A stretch of 64,000 nucleotides of DNA from Inia geoffrensis (GCA_036417435.1 CM070899.1:71368501-71432500), one strand, 5' to 3'. Shown: positions 11,901-22,315, numbered from the stretch's first letter. Numbers and translations: made by a program. Notes: generated by a model not told the origin, from the letters alone.

Positions 11901-12986
11901 CCAGCAACATCTTTTTTGATCCACCTCCTAGAGTAATGGAAATAAAAACAAAAATAAACAAATGGGACGTAATGAAACTTCAAACCTTTTGCACACAAAG
12001 GAAACCATAAACAAGACCAAAAGACAACCCTCAGAATGGGAGAAAATATTTGCAAATGAATCAACAGACAAAGGATTAATCTCCAAAATATATAAACAGC
12101 TCATGCAGCTCAATATTAAAGAAACAAACAACCCAATCCAAGAATGGGCAGAAGACCTAAATAGATATTTCTCCAAAGAAGACATACAGATGGCCAGGAA
12201 GCACACAAAAAACTGCTCAACCTCACTAATTATTAGAGAAATGGAAATCAAAATTACAATGAGGTGTCACCTCACACAGGTTAGAATGGGCATCATCAGA
12301 AAATCTACAAACAACAAATGCTGGAGCGGGTGTGGAGAAAAGGGAACCCTCTTGCACTGTTGGTGGGAATGTAAATTGATACAGCTACTATGGAAAACAG
12401 TATGGAGGTTCCTTAAAAAACTAAAAATAGAATTACCATACAATCCAGCAATCCCACTACTGGGCATATACCCAGAGAAAACCATAGTTCAAAAAGACAG
12501 GGGCTTCCCTGGTGGCGCAGTGGTTGAGAGTCCGCCTGCCGATGCAGGGGACACGGGTTTGTGCCCCGGTCCGGGAGGATCCCACATGCCGCGAAGCGGC
12601 TAGACCCGTGAACCATGGACGCTGAGCCTGCGCGTCAGGAGCCTGTGCTCCGCAACGCAAGAGGCCACAGCAGTGAGAGGCCCGCATACCGCAAACAAAC
12701 AAACAAACAAACAAACAAAAACCAAAAAGACACATGTACCCCAATGTTCATTGCAGCACTGTTTACAATAGACAGGTAATGGAAGCAACCTAAATGCCCA
12801 TCAACAGATGAATGGTTAAAGAAGTTGAGGTACATATATACAATGGAATATTACTCAGCCATAAAAAGGAATGAAATTGAGTCATTTGTTGAGACGTGGA
12901 TGGATCTAGAGACTGTCATACAGAGTGAAGTAAGTCAGAAAGAGAAAAACAAATATCGTATATTAACGCATGTATGTGGAACCTAG
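8953..12986 (+). pseudogene. L1-B ORF2 (endonuclease-reverse transcriptase), broken
   Basis: L1 ORF2 encodes the endonuclease and reverse transcriptase for target-primed insertion. The likely start is ATG 8953, overlapping the ORF1 end by about 10 bp, but the frame stops after 28 codons (TAG 9037-9039, where a Trp is usual). Endonuclease C-terminal sequence, with a SRIDHILGHKS region and SDHN, is open at 9402-9662 in another frame. The reverse transcriptase is open at 10538-10957, then shifts frame to 10912-11160, which holds the FADD motif at 11029-11040. In motif A the codon at 10730-10732 is GGT (Gly) where catalytic Asp is expected. Later open pieces are 11296-11595 and 11962-12603, the second with the Cys/His-rich C-terminal region (CWSGCGEKG...HCWW). 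A SINE at 12500-12723 splits the end, and the frame closes at TAG 12984-12986. Excluding the SINE it matches a normal ORF2 length of about 3.8 kb. Confidence 0.88.
12500..12723 (+). mobile_element. CHR SINE, short form, nested in L1-B ORF2
   Basis: Head GGGGCTTCCCTGGTGGCGCA at 12500, body through GCCACAGCAGTGAGAGGCCC, and a tail of seven AAAC units from about 12692 followed by AAAACC. TSD AAAAAGACA lies at 12491-12499 and 12724-12732. L1-B ORF2 sequence continues directly after it. The insertion starts at the same L1 position as the SINE at 39302 in another L1. Confidence 0.93.
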
Positions 12987-13215
12987 AAAAATGGTGCCCA
13001 TGAACCAGTTTGCAGGGCAGAAGTTGAGACACAGATGTAGAGAACAAATGTATGGACACCAAGGGGGGAAAACCATGGAGGGGCGGGGATGGTGGTGTGC
13101 TGAATTGGGCAATTGGGATTGACATGTATACACTGATGTGTATAAAATGGATGACCAATAAGAACCTGCTGTATAAAAAAATAAATTAAATAAAATTGAA
13201 AAATTAAAAAAAACA
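12987..13215 (+). mobile_element. L1-B 3' UTR and A-rich tail
   Basis: Follows the ORF2 stop. It holds a purine-rich stretch (ACACCAAGGGGGGAAAACC near 13057, GGGCGGGGATGG near 13081) and ends with AATAAATTAAATAAAATTG and A-runs. The L1 at 38365 carries a different 3' UTR, so the two copies come from different lineages. Confidence 0.75.
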
Positions 13216-13275
13216 CAAAATGAACTAACCTACTGAATGGGAGAAAATATTTGCAAATCATGTGTCTGATATATA
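13216..13275 (+). mobile_element. L1-A continuation after nested insertion
   Basis: After the TSD copy at 13216-13224 the old L1 resumes with CCTACTGAATGGGAGAAAAT and TTTGCAAATCATGTGTCTGA, the ORF2 sequence expected right after the 7924 break. L1 similarity fades near 13275, so the rest of the old 3' end is missing or too diverged. Confidence 0.82.
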
Positions 13276-13511
13276 TTATTGAGATGATTTGCCCCACAGG
13301 ATGAGAGGGGAAAATTCAAATTCTTATAATCATAGCTTATACCTTTAAGGGAAAAAAGTATAATTTTTGTAATATTAACATAATGTTTTTATTAAAATAT
13401 TTAATAGCTAAGTTATAAGTTTAAAATCATTGGATATATTAGGGCTGGTTGTTTCAAATCACCTTTGCCAAAAATTTCCCTTGCTGTTATGAATCTGCAT
13501 TATCAAATTGA

Positions 13512-13514
<3 letters not shown>

Positions 13515-13570
<56 letters not shown>
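13515..13570. repeat. (AT)28 microsatellite
   Basis: 56 bp of uninterrupted AT dinucleotide repeat. Such perfect arrays are usually length-polymorphic. The open frame over it is an artefact. Confidence 0.97.
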
Positions 13571-13572
<2 letters not shown>

Positions 13573-13985
13573 TACAACCTCTATTACATCTTTCTATTCT
13601 GTGTTGAAAGAATATGCAATTTTAATTTCATATTTCTATAAATATCAACTCCAGATATTTATAAAGTCTATAATATATAAACATACTGTCTAAATGCAAA
13701 TTAATAAGAAAAAATTAAACTTAATCACACTTTACATATCTAATGTTTTAAAATTTTGTCAGAATTTATGGATATTTTGATATTATGTATCTATTACAAC
13801 ATATGAGGAGAAAGTTTCTCAAGCTTATGGAAATGATAATTCATTCATTGACTTAGATTACACATTAGCTTAATTTTTGTACATCTTAACATCTTGCACT
13901 GTTTCTTAGCTTCATTTCTCTTACTGTCTCATAGCCATAAAGTTGTTGTTTTGGAAAAAAACAAAGTCACTGGATCTCATAATTT

Positions 13986-14093
13986 ATTTTGCATAAGAAA
14001 CACCAAGTGAATTTATTAAAATATAGATTCCTGAGTGTGGCGACCAGAAATCAAAGTTTTAATAAAGCCCTAAATTGAATCTGATACAGATTG
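13986..14093. repeat. MER5-like hAT remnant
   Basis: The order of TGCATAAGAAACACC, ATATAGATTCCTGAGTGTGG, AGTTTTAATAAAGCCC and a GAATCTGATACA block follows short non-autonomous MER5-type elements. Heavily decayed and identified by eye only. Confidence 0.42.
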
Positions 14094-14139
14094 TCTATAT
14101 AGTACAATTTGTGAAGCATGTTCCTAGAGGGTTGACAAG

Positions 14140-14900
14140 GGAAAAAAAGAAAGCAGTAATTCCCACAAATCAAAAAGAAAAATACAAAAACTGACAAAAT
14201 GGAATGGAATATGGCAATACATATGAATAGGCAATTTACAGAGAAGAAACCTGAAAGTAGACAAGATATAAAGAGATTTTCAAATAAATTATGGGTTAGA
14301 GACATAATAAATAAATAAAGCAACAATTAAATATCACTATATACCAAACTGGTTAAGAACTAAATGCTGAATAATGTCAATATTCAAGGGGCTATGTGGA
14401 TATGGAACCCAGACTCCTGAGGGTTGGATGGAAGATTGGTACACTTGCTTGTGAGAGGAAACCGGCAGCTCTTAGTTAAATTAAACGTACACACGCTCTG
14501 ATCTAGCAGTTCTTCTCCTGGACAGACATAGTCCATAAGGAAACATGTATAAGGATGTTCACTTATCTGTCAGTAGCAGGGAGAGAGATATCAGCCTCAT
14601 CCCTTTTTGGGGATATTGTACATACAAGGTGTGGTAGATGCACACCATGCTACAGTCTGTAGATGTAAGAGACAAGATATTCATAGTGAATAAGACAGAT
14701 CTTAAACACAGCACTAAGAAAAGAAAGCACAGAACAAAATTTACAATATGTTGTTACATAAACTAAAATACATCAAAAACAACATACAGATTTCATAAGA
14801 ACATAAACGGACCAAAGGATGTACATAAGCTATATCAGAATGGTTGTCCACAGAGGGAGGGAAATGGGAGAGAGATATGTGAATAAAACAAAATAAATCA
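14140..14900 (+). mobile_element. Very old L1 (L1ME/HAL1-like) 3' part
   Basis: The sequence follows the order of an old L1 end in plus orientation: ATATGAATAGGCAATTTACA near 14221, AAAGAGATTTTCAAATAAA, GCAACAATTAAATATCACTA, CTGATCTAGCAGTTCTTCTC near 14498, a block around AAGGATGTTCACTTATCTGT, AAGATATTCATAGTGAATAA and GGTTGTCCACAGAGGGAGGG near 14843. No frame is open. A 91-codon frame on the minus strand at 14051-14326 is incidental. Confidence 0.58.
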
Positions 14901-16514
14901 TTTAAAAATTAAGAGAAGGAACTTATGCAGACTGACTATGATGATATGTCATGAACTAGAGAGTAAGATTTACTCAACATTCTGGACAACTGTATATGTG
15001 ATTTTTCTGACCCACAGTTGTTTACCTGTAGTGTGAATGCTGAGAACTGGTAGGTTATCCACAAAAAAAGAAATATACCAGACCTTTATCTATATACTTA
15101 ATAGATAGCATTTATTCCATGAAATGTTTTCATTTATTTAAACCTGTACTTTCAATTGTGAAAAACGATTATGTTTTGCTTTGATTTTTACACTTTCTCC
15201 TCAAGTATCTGTTTTGGGCAATAACATATAGATTATGTTCAGTGATCTGCAGATGCCAGCATGTAGACCTCAATATTTGGGGAAAGGGAACAAATTATTC
15301 TAAATATAATAAAGGTAAAAGGTATGTAAAAAATTGTGGTTACATCCAATATTAATTTGCAATAAAGAGAAACTCTGTTTAAGATCTGTGGAGGAAGTTA
15401 TAACACTCTTCAAAGTAGTTTACAAGCATTTAATTTTATATAATATTTTGAAAGTAGAGTGTGTTATCTAAAAAACCTAAAGATGAACAGGATATTAATC
15501 TTCGTTTCTCAAAAACTGCACCATTCCTCTCCTGCTATCCCCAACAAACGTATATAAATGGCCTTTAGAATACACATTTTGATGGTTTTCAGACTGATTT
15601 CAAAGGCAATCAAATTAATATTTAAATATGACAATATATACACACTTACTAAAATTTTATAAATTAACAAAGACATTCTATATACACTTTCTAGTAGAAT
15701 ACAGCCTGATATAAAGTGAATGAAATAGTCACTGCTCTGTGATACATTTACAGAGCACAGGCTTAAAGAAATGCACTTGTTCTTTATTTCATTTTTGTCT
15801 TTTCTCCTATGAAATAATGATACTTTAATTCAATAAGATCATACTGATATATATTTCTACATGTTGATTCACCCCCAAAAAGGAGAAGTGATATGAACCT
15901 GGAGAAGCTATTTCTGGGAGACCAAATGCAAACTGTATGTCCAGTGCAAAGAAGCCTTTATGCCCATGAACACCCTCATCTGTTTACAGACGTTCCTCTA
16001 GAGTCACAAGCTCACTCTCTTTTTTTTATCCACCCTACAGACAATCAATTCTTATAAATGATAGATTTCACTTTTACCAAACTTATCCTGATTCAATATA
16101 ACCTCATTATCTGTCATCTGTGCTACTGAGATAGCCTTCACACAATTCTTAATGATTAGCTTTAATCATTTTACTTAATATCTCACAAACCTTCCATGAC
16201 TATAAGCTTGAAACGCATTGATACCAGACTCCTCATCCTAACATTTGAAGCATTCTATAATGTCTAAGCCTGACCTAGGTTCCAAAATTTATCTCTCTTC
16301 ATTGACACTAAATTTGTTCCCACAGAACTACTCCATGTAACCTCTATGTTTTAAACACATGTACATACATTCTTTAATAAGGTCCCTCTGTCTTAAATAT
16401 GGAGCCCTCTAAACTTTGAACAAGCCAAATCCTTCCTATTCTTAAGGTTCCTTTCCATTTTTTTTTCATGAAATTACCTCGTTTCTTCACTTTGAATACC
16501 CATATCATTTATTA
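14901..16514. other. Non-coding DNA, possible L2/CR1-like traces
   Basis: Mostly AT-rich. The part 16100-16450 has alternating short C-rich words (ACTCCTCATCCTAACATTTG, GGTCCCTCTGTCTTA) that recall very old LINE fragments, but this is too weak to call. No gene is seen. Confidence 0.4.
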
Positions 16515-17690
16515 TTTTTTATTTTGAAATAATTAGAGATTCACAGGAAATAGAAAACAAAAAACAACAACAAAAAACAAATAAAACAAAACCATAGTGG
16601 GAAGTCCCATGTTCCCTTTATCCAGTTTTACCCCAAATGGTAACATCCTGCAAAACTATAGTACAATATAAAAGCAGAAATTTGGTATAATCCACAGAGC
16701 TTATTCTGATTTCACCAGTTTTACACTCACTCGTTTGTTGTTTAGATGGGTATAAAGTACTACACAACTTTATCACATGTGCAGATTTATGTAACCATCA
16801 CCACAATCAAAATACAGCACTGTTCCATCAGCAACCATAAGGTTCCCCTTTATATCCCACACCGTTTCCCCACTACCCGATGCTACAGCCTGGCAAACAC
16901 TAATCTATTCACCAACTAAGAACAATAATTTTGTTCTTTAATGAATATTATATAGATGGAAACATACTGTATATAACTTTTTGACATTGACTTTTCCCAC
17001 TCAGCTTAATTTCTCTGAGATCACTCCTAGTTGTTATGTGTATCAGTAGTTCAACTCCTTTTTATTGCTGAGTGGTACACTCCATGACATGGATTTATTA
17101 CCATTTGTTTAACCATTTGTGGATTGAGGGATAATCAGTTTGTTTTCAGTTTGGAACTATTACAGATAAACTGGTATGAATATTTATGTATTGGCTTTTG
17201 TGTGAACATTTTTCTCTCTCTAGGATAGATGTACAAGAATGTGATTCCTAGGTCTTATGAAAAGTGCATGATTAGTGTTGTATGATACTGAAAAACTGCT
17301 TCCCAGAGGGCTGTACCATTTTATTTTCTAACCAACAATGTATGAATGATCTAGTTGTTCTGCATCTTCATGAGCATTTGGTATTACTGCTATTTTATCT
17401 TAAGCCATTCTGATAGGTATGCCATAATATCACAAACTGATTTTAATTTGTGTTTCCCTAATGGCTAATAATGTTGACCATCTTTCTCTTGTGCTTATTT
17501 ACCATTTGTACATCCTCTTCATTGAAGTATCTGTTCATGACTTTTGACCAATTTCTAAATGGACTGTTTGGTTTTTACTGCTGAGTTTGAGAGTTCTTTA
17601 TGCATTCTAGATATGAATGAATTCCTTGTTAGATACATGGTTTGTAAATATTATCTCCCACATATAATTTTACTCATGTATTATGTGATC
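16515..17690 (-). mobile_element. Old L1M 3' end and distal ORF2, minus strand
   Basis: Reversed L1M sequence of about 1.2 kb: TTAGAGATTCACAGGAA at the 3' end, a TATGTAACCATCACCACAA block, TTTTATTGCTGAGTGGTACA near 17059, TCCTAGGTCTTATGAAAAG near 17247, GGGCTGTACCATTTTATTTTC and a TGCATTCTAGATATGAATGA block near 17600. All frames are closed. Confidence 0.8.
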
Positions 17691-17710
17691 TACATTAATT
17701 TCTATCTTGT

Positions 17711-17856
17711 ATTTTAATATTAAATACATTTAATATTAAAATTAAATACATTTTTATTTATAATATTTTAATATTAAATACATTTAATATTATACATTTT
17801 TGTTTATAATATTTTAATATTAAATACATTTAATATTATACATTTTTGTTTCTATC
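17711..17856. repeat. AT-rich tandem repeat, three units of about 46-54 bp
   Basis: The word ATTTTAATATTAAATACATT begins units at 17711, 17765 and 17811. Each continues into TTAATATTA, and the last two also share TACATTTTTGTTT. The units contain the near-palindrome TTAATATTAA. The repeat abuts the end of the reversed L1M at 17690. Confidence 0.88.
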
Positions 17857-17857
17857 A

Positions 17858-17960
17858 TATAAGAATGCAAGTTCTTGAAAGGCAGAACCAGAGCTAATTA
17901 ATCTTCACATATCCCACAAATGTTTACTGCAGAGACACCTAATAAAACATTATTGACAAA
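17858..17960 (+). repeat. L2-like 3'-end remnant
   Basis: TATAAGAATGCAAGTTCTTG followed by GAAAGGCAGAACCAGAG and CAAATGTTTACTGCAGAG is in the order seen at decayed L2 3' ends. Weak evidence. Confidence 0.35.
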
Positions 17961-19401
17961 GTGGTGAACAAAGAAATAAATCTATTAAAATAGGCATTCC
18001 AATAACAAAACACCTCACAAGATTATTATATTAAATTGATATAAGATAGAATCATACTTTATAAGTGACTAAATATTTTGCTATTTTAATACCTGAGTTT
18101 TAGGTCTCCTATCTCTTATGCAACCATGTTTTCTTTAAATTGAAGCTTTTTCCTCAACCTATAAAAATGTGATATCTTTTACCATATAAGCCTTAGGATG
18201 ATGCAAGTCTATCTTGGTGTGAGTTTTTCTAACTTCTGGTCAGGATTCATTTTAAGCGTAGCTTGGAAGATGAAGGCATGGAATCTCCAAATATGTCTAC
18301 AAAGCTGCATTACCTTCTCTTCTTTGGTATCTAATATTTAGATTGTGATACAAGTCCCTATTTTACTGGTTTAAACTGTTAGCCTTTTATTGATTCACTT
18401 GGGATGTAATTGCTTGTTCTCTGTAAGTATTCTAATCAGAACAGCCAAGATCCCTTTATTACTCTCAATTCCAATGGAGTCACAGAAATTAGAGTTGCAA
18501 ATAACCTAAGTCGCCCTTTTAATCTTTTCTCTGGGCAGGGTTATTCCCTATGGTATATTTTTTCTCTTTTTACTTTTTTGTCAATCTGAACTTTAAAGAG
18601 GTTCAATAGGTGTGTTTTCTAATGCTTCCACTCCAAGACTGAACCTGGCAATCTCTCTGGAAGGAATGGCAATCATATACTCTTAGCAGTATCCAGTATC
18701 TTCTAGGCATGAACCATGATGGTTCTTTATCCATTACTTGATAAAATTTTCTGAGTTCTTGGTTGCAAGTCTAATGATGAGAGAGGAACCTACTGCTTCT
18801 GTGAAGACTGACTTCCCTTGCTACTAACTGCCAATTTTATCAGAAACATGATTAACAGCTATAGCAGTTTTAATGGTGATGAAGTTATCCCACTAGGAAG
18901 AAAAGGAAAATCAAATAATTATCTGTCATTTATATTCACCCTGAATTTCCCTTTCCTGAGTCACTTTTCTTAAACATAGGCCTAATTTTCCGATGAAAGT
19001 AGAAATGTAGGAAGTCAGAAATGAAGTGTAATTTGACTTTAAATACATCACTTGGGAATGATATAACATTATTGTTTGCCAGTTTCTGTCAAATATCTTA
19101 TTATACTGAGAGTGATGAGGTGAAGTGGAATGGGTTATTACCCACATTTTACAGATGATTGTTTTGAGGTTCTGATCTAGCTGCTTTAGGTTACTCAATT
19201 AAATGATTCTCAAACCCAGTTCTTTTTTATAATATGTGAAACTCAGAATCAGAACACAGGCATTTATTTGTTGGGCCCTATTTTATGCAAAATTGGATCA
19301 AAATACCCTCAGCTCCTAGACTTCCTTCATCATATGTCCTATTCCTTCTAAGTCTCCTTTGTAAGCATATCTTCTATTTTTCCTTAAGTTTTAATATATT
19401 T
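17961..19401. other. Non-coding DNA, nothing firmly recognised
   Basis: Moderately AT-rich unique-looking DNA. A short MIR-like trace may lie around 19140-19235 (ACATTTTACAGATGATTG, then CTCAAACCCAGTTCTT). No coding or RNA signal. Confidence 0.5.
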
Positions 19402-19585
19402 TAGAACATTAGTTATTAATTTTTGCTGCATATTTGTATCACCTATGCAATTTTAGATATCATGATGCCCAGGTCATGCCCTACAGTGATTAAATAAAAA
19501 TATCTGGAGGAGAGACTCAGGATTCAATATATTTTCCTTAAACTCTCTAGTTGATTCCAAAGTGGAGCCAAGTTTGAGAATTACT
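19402..19585. repeat. MER5-type hAT remnant
   Basis: A short element with the MER5-like order TTTGTATCACCTATGCAA, CATGATGCCCAGGTCATG, a GAGAGACTCAGGATTCAA region, CTCTAGTTGATTCCAAAGTG and the closing AAGTTTGAGAATTACT. It is diverged, but the order is preserved over the full length. Confidence 0.55.
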
Positions 19586-19879
19586 ATCTTAGATTTCTAT
19601 CCCAGGCTTTCTTCTCTTACCACTGTGCACTGAATCATGCATTTTGTTCACACAACCACACATTGTAATTTTATTTTCTAGTTGCATGTTGATTTGTCTC
19701 AAGTCCACATCTTCACCTAGAACTCTGTCTAGGGCTTCAGAAGCTTCCCCACTTGTATATGTATCTCCATAGAGGCTTTAAACTCAACAATCCCCAGATT
19801 GAATTTATAGCTTTCCCTCAAAATATCTTTTTTTTCTCTTATTTAGAATGTAGACTATTCTGTTGCAAAAATAAGACTC

Positions 19880-20240
19880 AAGGATTCAGTGGCTTTATCA
19901 AAACATGACATTTTCTCTCTCTCAGGTTTGAGACTAAGGTTTGAGACTAAGAAGCTCTGCTCCTCAACCTCCAGGTGTCATTTCTTGTTCTCATTATTAA
20001 CAATCAGCCAGCTGGAGGAAAGGATGGGGAGTCCAGGTGCATCTCTCTAAGGGGCAGGGCTCAGAATGTGACATATTACTTCTGCATTTATCCCATCAGT
20101 CAGGCACTATTCATATGGCCACACAAGGCTATAAGGGCCGATAGGTTTGTAGTCTTTAGCTAGATAGCCATGTACCTGGCTAAAACCAAGAGGAGGGAAC
20201 TTCTGACTCTGGACAAGATGAAGTAACAGGGACTTAAATT
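19880..20240. repeat. Unclassified old interspersed repeat
   Basis: A block richer in GC than its flanks, with words typical of ancient mammalian repeats (CACTATTCATATGGCCACAC near 20105, GTAGTCTTTAGCTAGATAGC near 20149). I cannot assign a family. It contains a 13-bp tandem duplication, AGGTTTGAGACTA, at 19924-19936 and 19937-19949. Confidence 0.3.
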
Positions 20241-20352
20241 ACCCTCCTGCCTGAAACAACAACAACAACAACAAAAGCTGCATTTCATATGTTCAAAAAG
20301 TTGAGACATGAAATATATATACATATATCCACATTTAAAAGGAACCAAACTG

Positions 20353-20576
20353 GGGCTTCCCTGCTGGCGCAGTGGTTGAGAGTCCGCCTGCCAATGCAGG
20401 GGACACGGGTTCGTGCCCCTGTCCGGGAAGATCCCACATGCCGCAGAGCGGCTGGGCCCGTGAGCCATGGCCGCTGAGCCTGCGCGTCCGGAGCCTGCGC
20501 GTCCGGAGCCTGTGCTCTGCAGCGGGAGAGGCCACAGCAGTGAGAGGTCCACATACCGCAAAAAAAAAAAAAAAAA
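20353..20576 (+). mobile_element. CHR SINE, short form, with internal 15-bp duplication
   Basis: Head GGGCTTCCCTGCTGGCGCAG at 20354, tail A16 before 20577. TSD GGAACCAAACTG lies at 20341-20352 and 20577-20588. The body carries GCCTGCGCGTCCGGA twice in tandem (20478-20492 and 20493-20507), which the other short copies lack. Confidence 0.94.
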
Positions 20577-21700
20577 GGAACCAAACTGAACTACTAAAGA
20601 TGAAAACTACAATGTGAGATGAAAAATACATGGAATGGAATTAACAGCAGATTAGACACTGCAGAAAAAAGGGTTAGTGAACTCTGAGACATAACAGTAG
20701 GAACTATCCAAAATAAAACCCAGACAGCAAAAGAGAATAAAATAGTGAGGAGTTCAAATGAGCTGTGAAACAACTTCAAGTGGCCTCATATACATGCAAT
20801 TGGAATGTCCAAAGGTTAGGAGATTTCAGAGAGGAGGAAAGAGGGATCAAAAATTTTTTCAAGAAATGATGGATAAAATTTTTCCAAACTTTTTCCAAAA
20901 TTGATGAAAATTAGAAACCCATAATTCAAGAATCTCAAAAAATCTCAACACGAGACATCAAAAAAAAAAACAAAAAACTCCAAGGCACAACATAATCAAA
21001 TTTCTCAAAACTAGTGATAGAAAATCTTTAAAGCAGCCAGAGGAAAAGGTATCTTCTTTAAACTAATTATGTATTTAACATAATATATGTTAGGTACAGA
21101 AACAAAGATAAGGATGGTTTATTTCTCATAGAAAATATGTAAGTGAGACGACAATGGACTAGTATTTTTAAGGTACTGAAAGAAAATGCTGTCAACCTAG
21201 AATCATCTACCTGGTAAATATATCTTTCAAAAAAAAGATGTGAAATAAGACTTTTCAGACATCACAAGCAGACCAGCATAACATGAAAGGCATTTTCCTC
21301 AGATCGGAGGGAGAAAAAAAAACCACATGGAAATAAGGAACGAAGAGCACCTAGAAATGCAAGTTACATGGGCAAATATATTTGATTTTTTCCTGTGACC
21401 TAAACCTTATTTTAAAGATAAATGACTGTTTAAAAATAATAAGAATACTGTTTTGTGGAATTTAAAAGATATATAAAAGTAGAAGAGGTTAACAACAATA
21501 GAGCACAAATCCAGGAGGGGAGAGATGGGAAAGTGCTACAACACTTGAAGGTAGACTGATAAGATAAAGATGTATACTATAAACATAAAGCAACCATAAA
21601 ATGACTGAACAATGAGTTATAGATAATAAGTCAACAAAGAAGGTAAAATGGATTCATGAAATGATTCAAGTAGTCTACAAGAAGGCAGAAAAAAAGGACT

Positions 21701-22203
21701 GTTGTGACTTTGTGATGTTAAGTAGAGCCTAGGATGATGGGCCTCAGTTCAACCAAAGACCACAGGAAAACTAAAATGTAGAAGTTTATTATCCACAGCG
21801 CTTACAGAAAATGCACAGCATGACTCGAAGGGCCACACGGGAAGTCAAGGCAGGGTGCAGGCATAGTTTGCAGCAGGACCTGGGGCACATGACTTTATTA
21901 GGGTATGTGTATAGAATGCTTTGGGGTTCCAAGGTTAAAGTCAGATCGGCCAATTCAAAGCAAAAATCAGGGTTCTGTTTAGTTCCTTAGATAAGGAACA
22001 TGAAGGGGAAAGCCCTGAGATGTGGAAAAGCCTGTTTAACCGCAAGGGCCAATGGAGTGGTCAGACCAGGAACTTACATTTACTTGTGACTCAGTGGGCT
22101 GTTATCCACATCATGTGCTTGCATGAAGGGCTAATGTCAATTTAAGGTCTCCAAGCAGATAAAATGGATGTGGAGCCCAGAGTAGTATAGCTAAGTTCTT
22201 GGT
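21701..22203 (-). repeat. Probable LTR block inserted in L1M
   Basis: About 500 bp with higher GC content sits between two pieces of the same old L1. On the minus strand it reads as an LTR-like sequence with AATAAAG near 21895-21901 and AATAAAC near 21787-21793 as possible polyadenylation signals. The ends do not show a clear TG...CA pair or TSD, so the borders are inferred from where L1 similarity stops and restarts. Confidence 0.48.
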
Positions 22204-22315
22204 AAGAATAAAGGGAATGAAGCTAAGATTGGGAAAATCAAAAACAAACAGTACAAGGCAGATTTAACCCTAACAATATTAAAAAATCACATGAAATGCA
22301 AATAATCTAAGTACC

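Larger units (their letters stand above)
7925..13215 (+). mobile_element. Younger L1 (L1-B), nearly complete, inserted in L1-A
   Basis: A LINE-1 of about 5.3 kb including a nested SINE of 224 bp. It starts about 70 bp upstream of the ORF1 start codon, so the 5' UTR promoter is missing, and it ends in an A-rich tail at 13160-13215. Internal order: ORF1 (7994-8962), ORF2 (8953-12986) and a 3' UTR. TSD CAAAATGAA flanks it (7916-7924 and 13216-13224). It keeps much longer open stretches than the L1-A host, so it is clearly younger, but it has several stops and frameshifts and is not active. Without a promoter it would not have been autonomous after landing. Confidence 0.93.
20290..22315 (+). mobile_element. 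Old L1M ORF1 region, split by a SINE and an LTR
   Basis: Decayed L1M in plus orientation: the ORF1 segment begins with AACAGCAGATTAGACACTGC at 20642 and passes CAAAGATAAGGATGG, CTGTCAACCTAGAATCATCT near 21189 and AAGCAACCATAAAATGAC near 21587 into the ORF1-ORF2 spacer. It is interrupted at 20353-20576 by a CHR SINE and at about 21701-22203 by an LTR-like block. L1 words resume after that (AAAAACAAACAGTACAAGGC near 22240, TCACATGAAATGCAAATAAT near 22287). The outer limits are approximate. Confidence 0.75.

Noticed and set aside
13515..13570. Origin, hairpin or CRISPR-like array
   Set aside because: Perfect AT dinucleotide microsatellite; there are no spacers or longer repeat units, and the DNA is mammalian.
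20353..20576. tRNA gene call from A-box and B-box motifs
   Set aside because: The box-like motifs belong to the tRNA-derived SINE head; no cloverleaf with acceptor stem is maintained, and the unit has a SINE tail and TSD.
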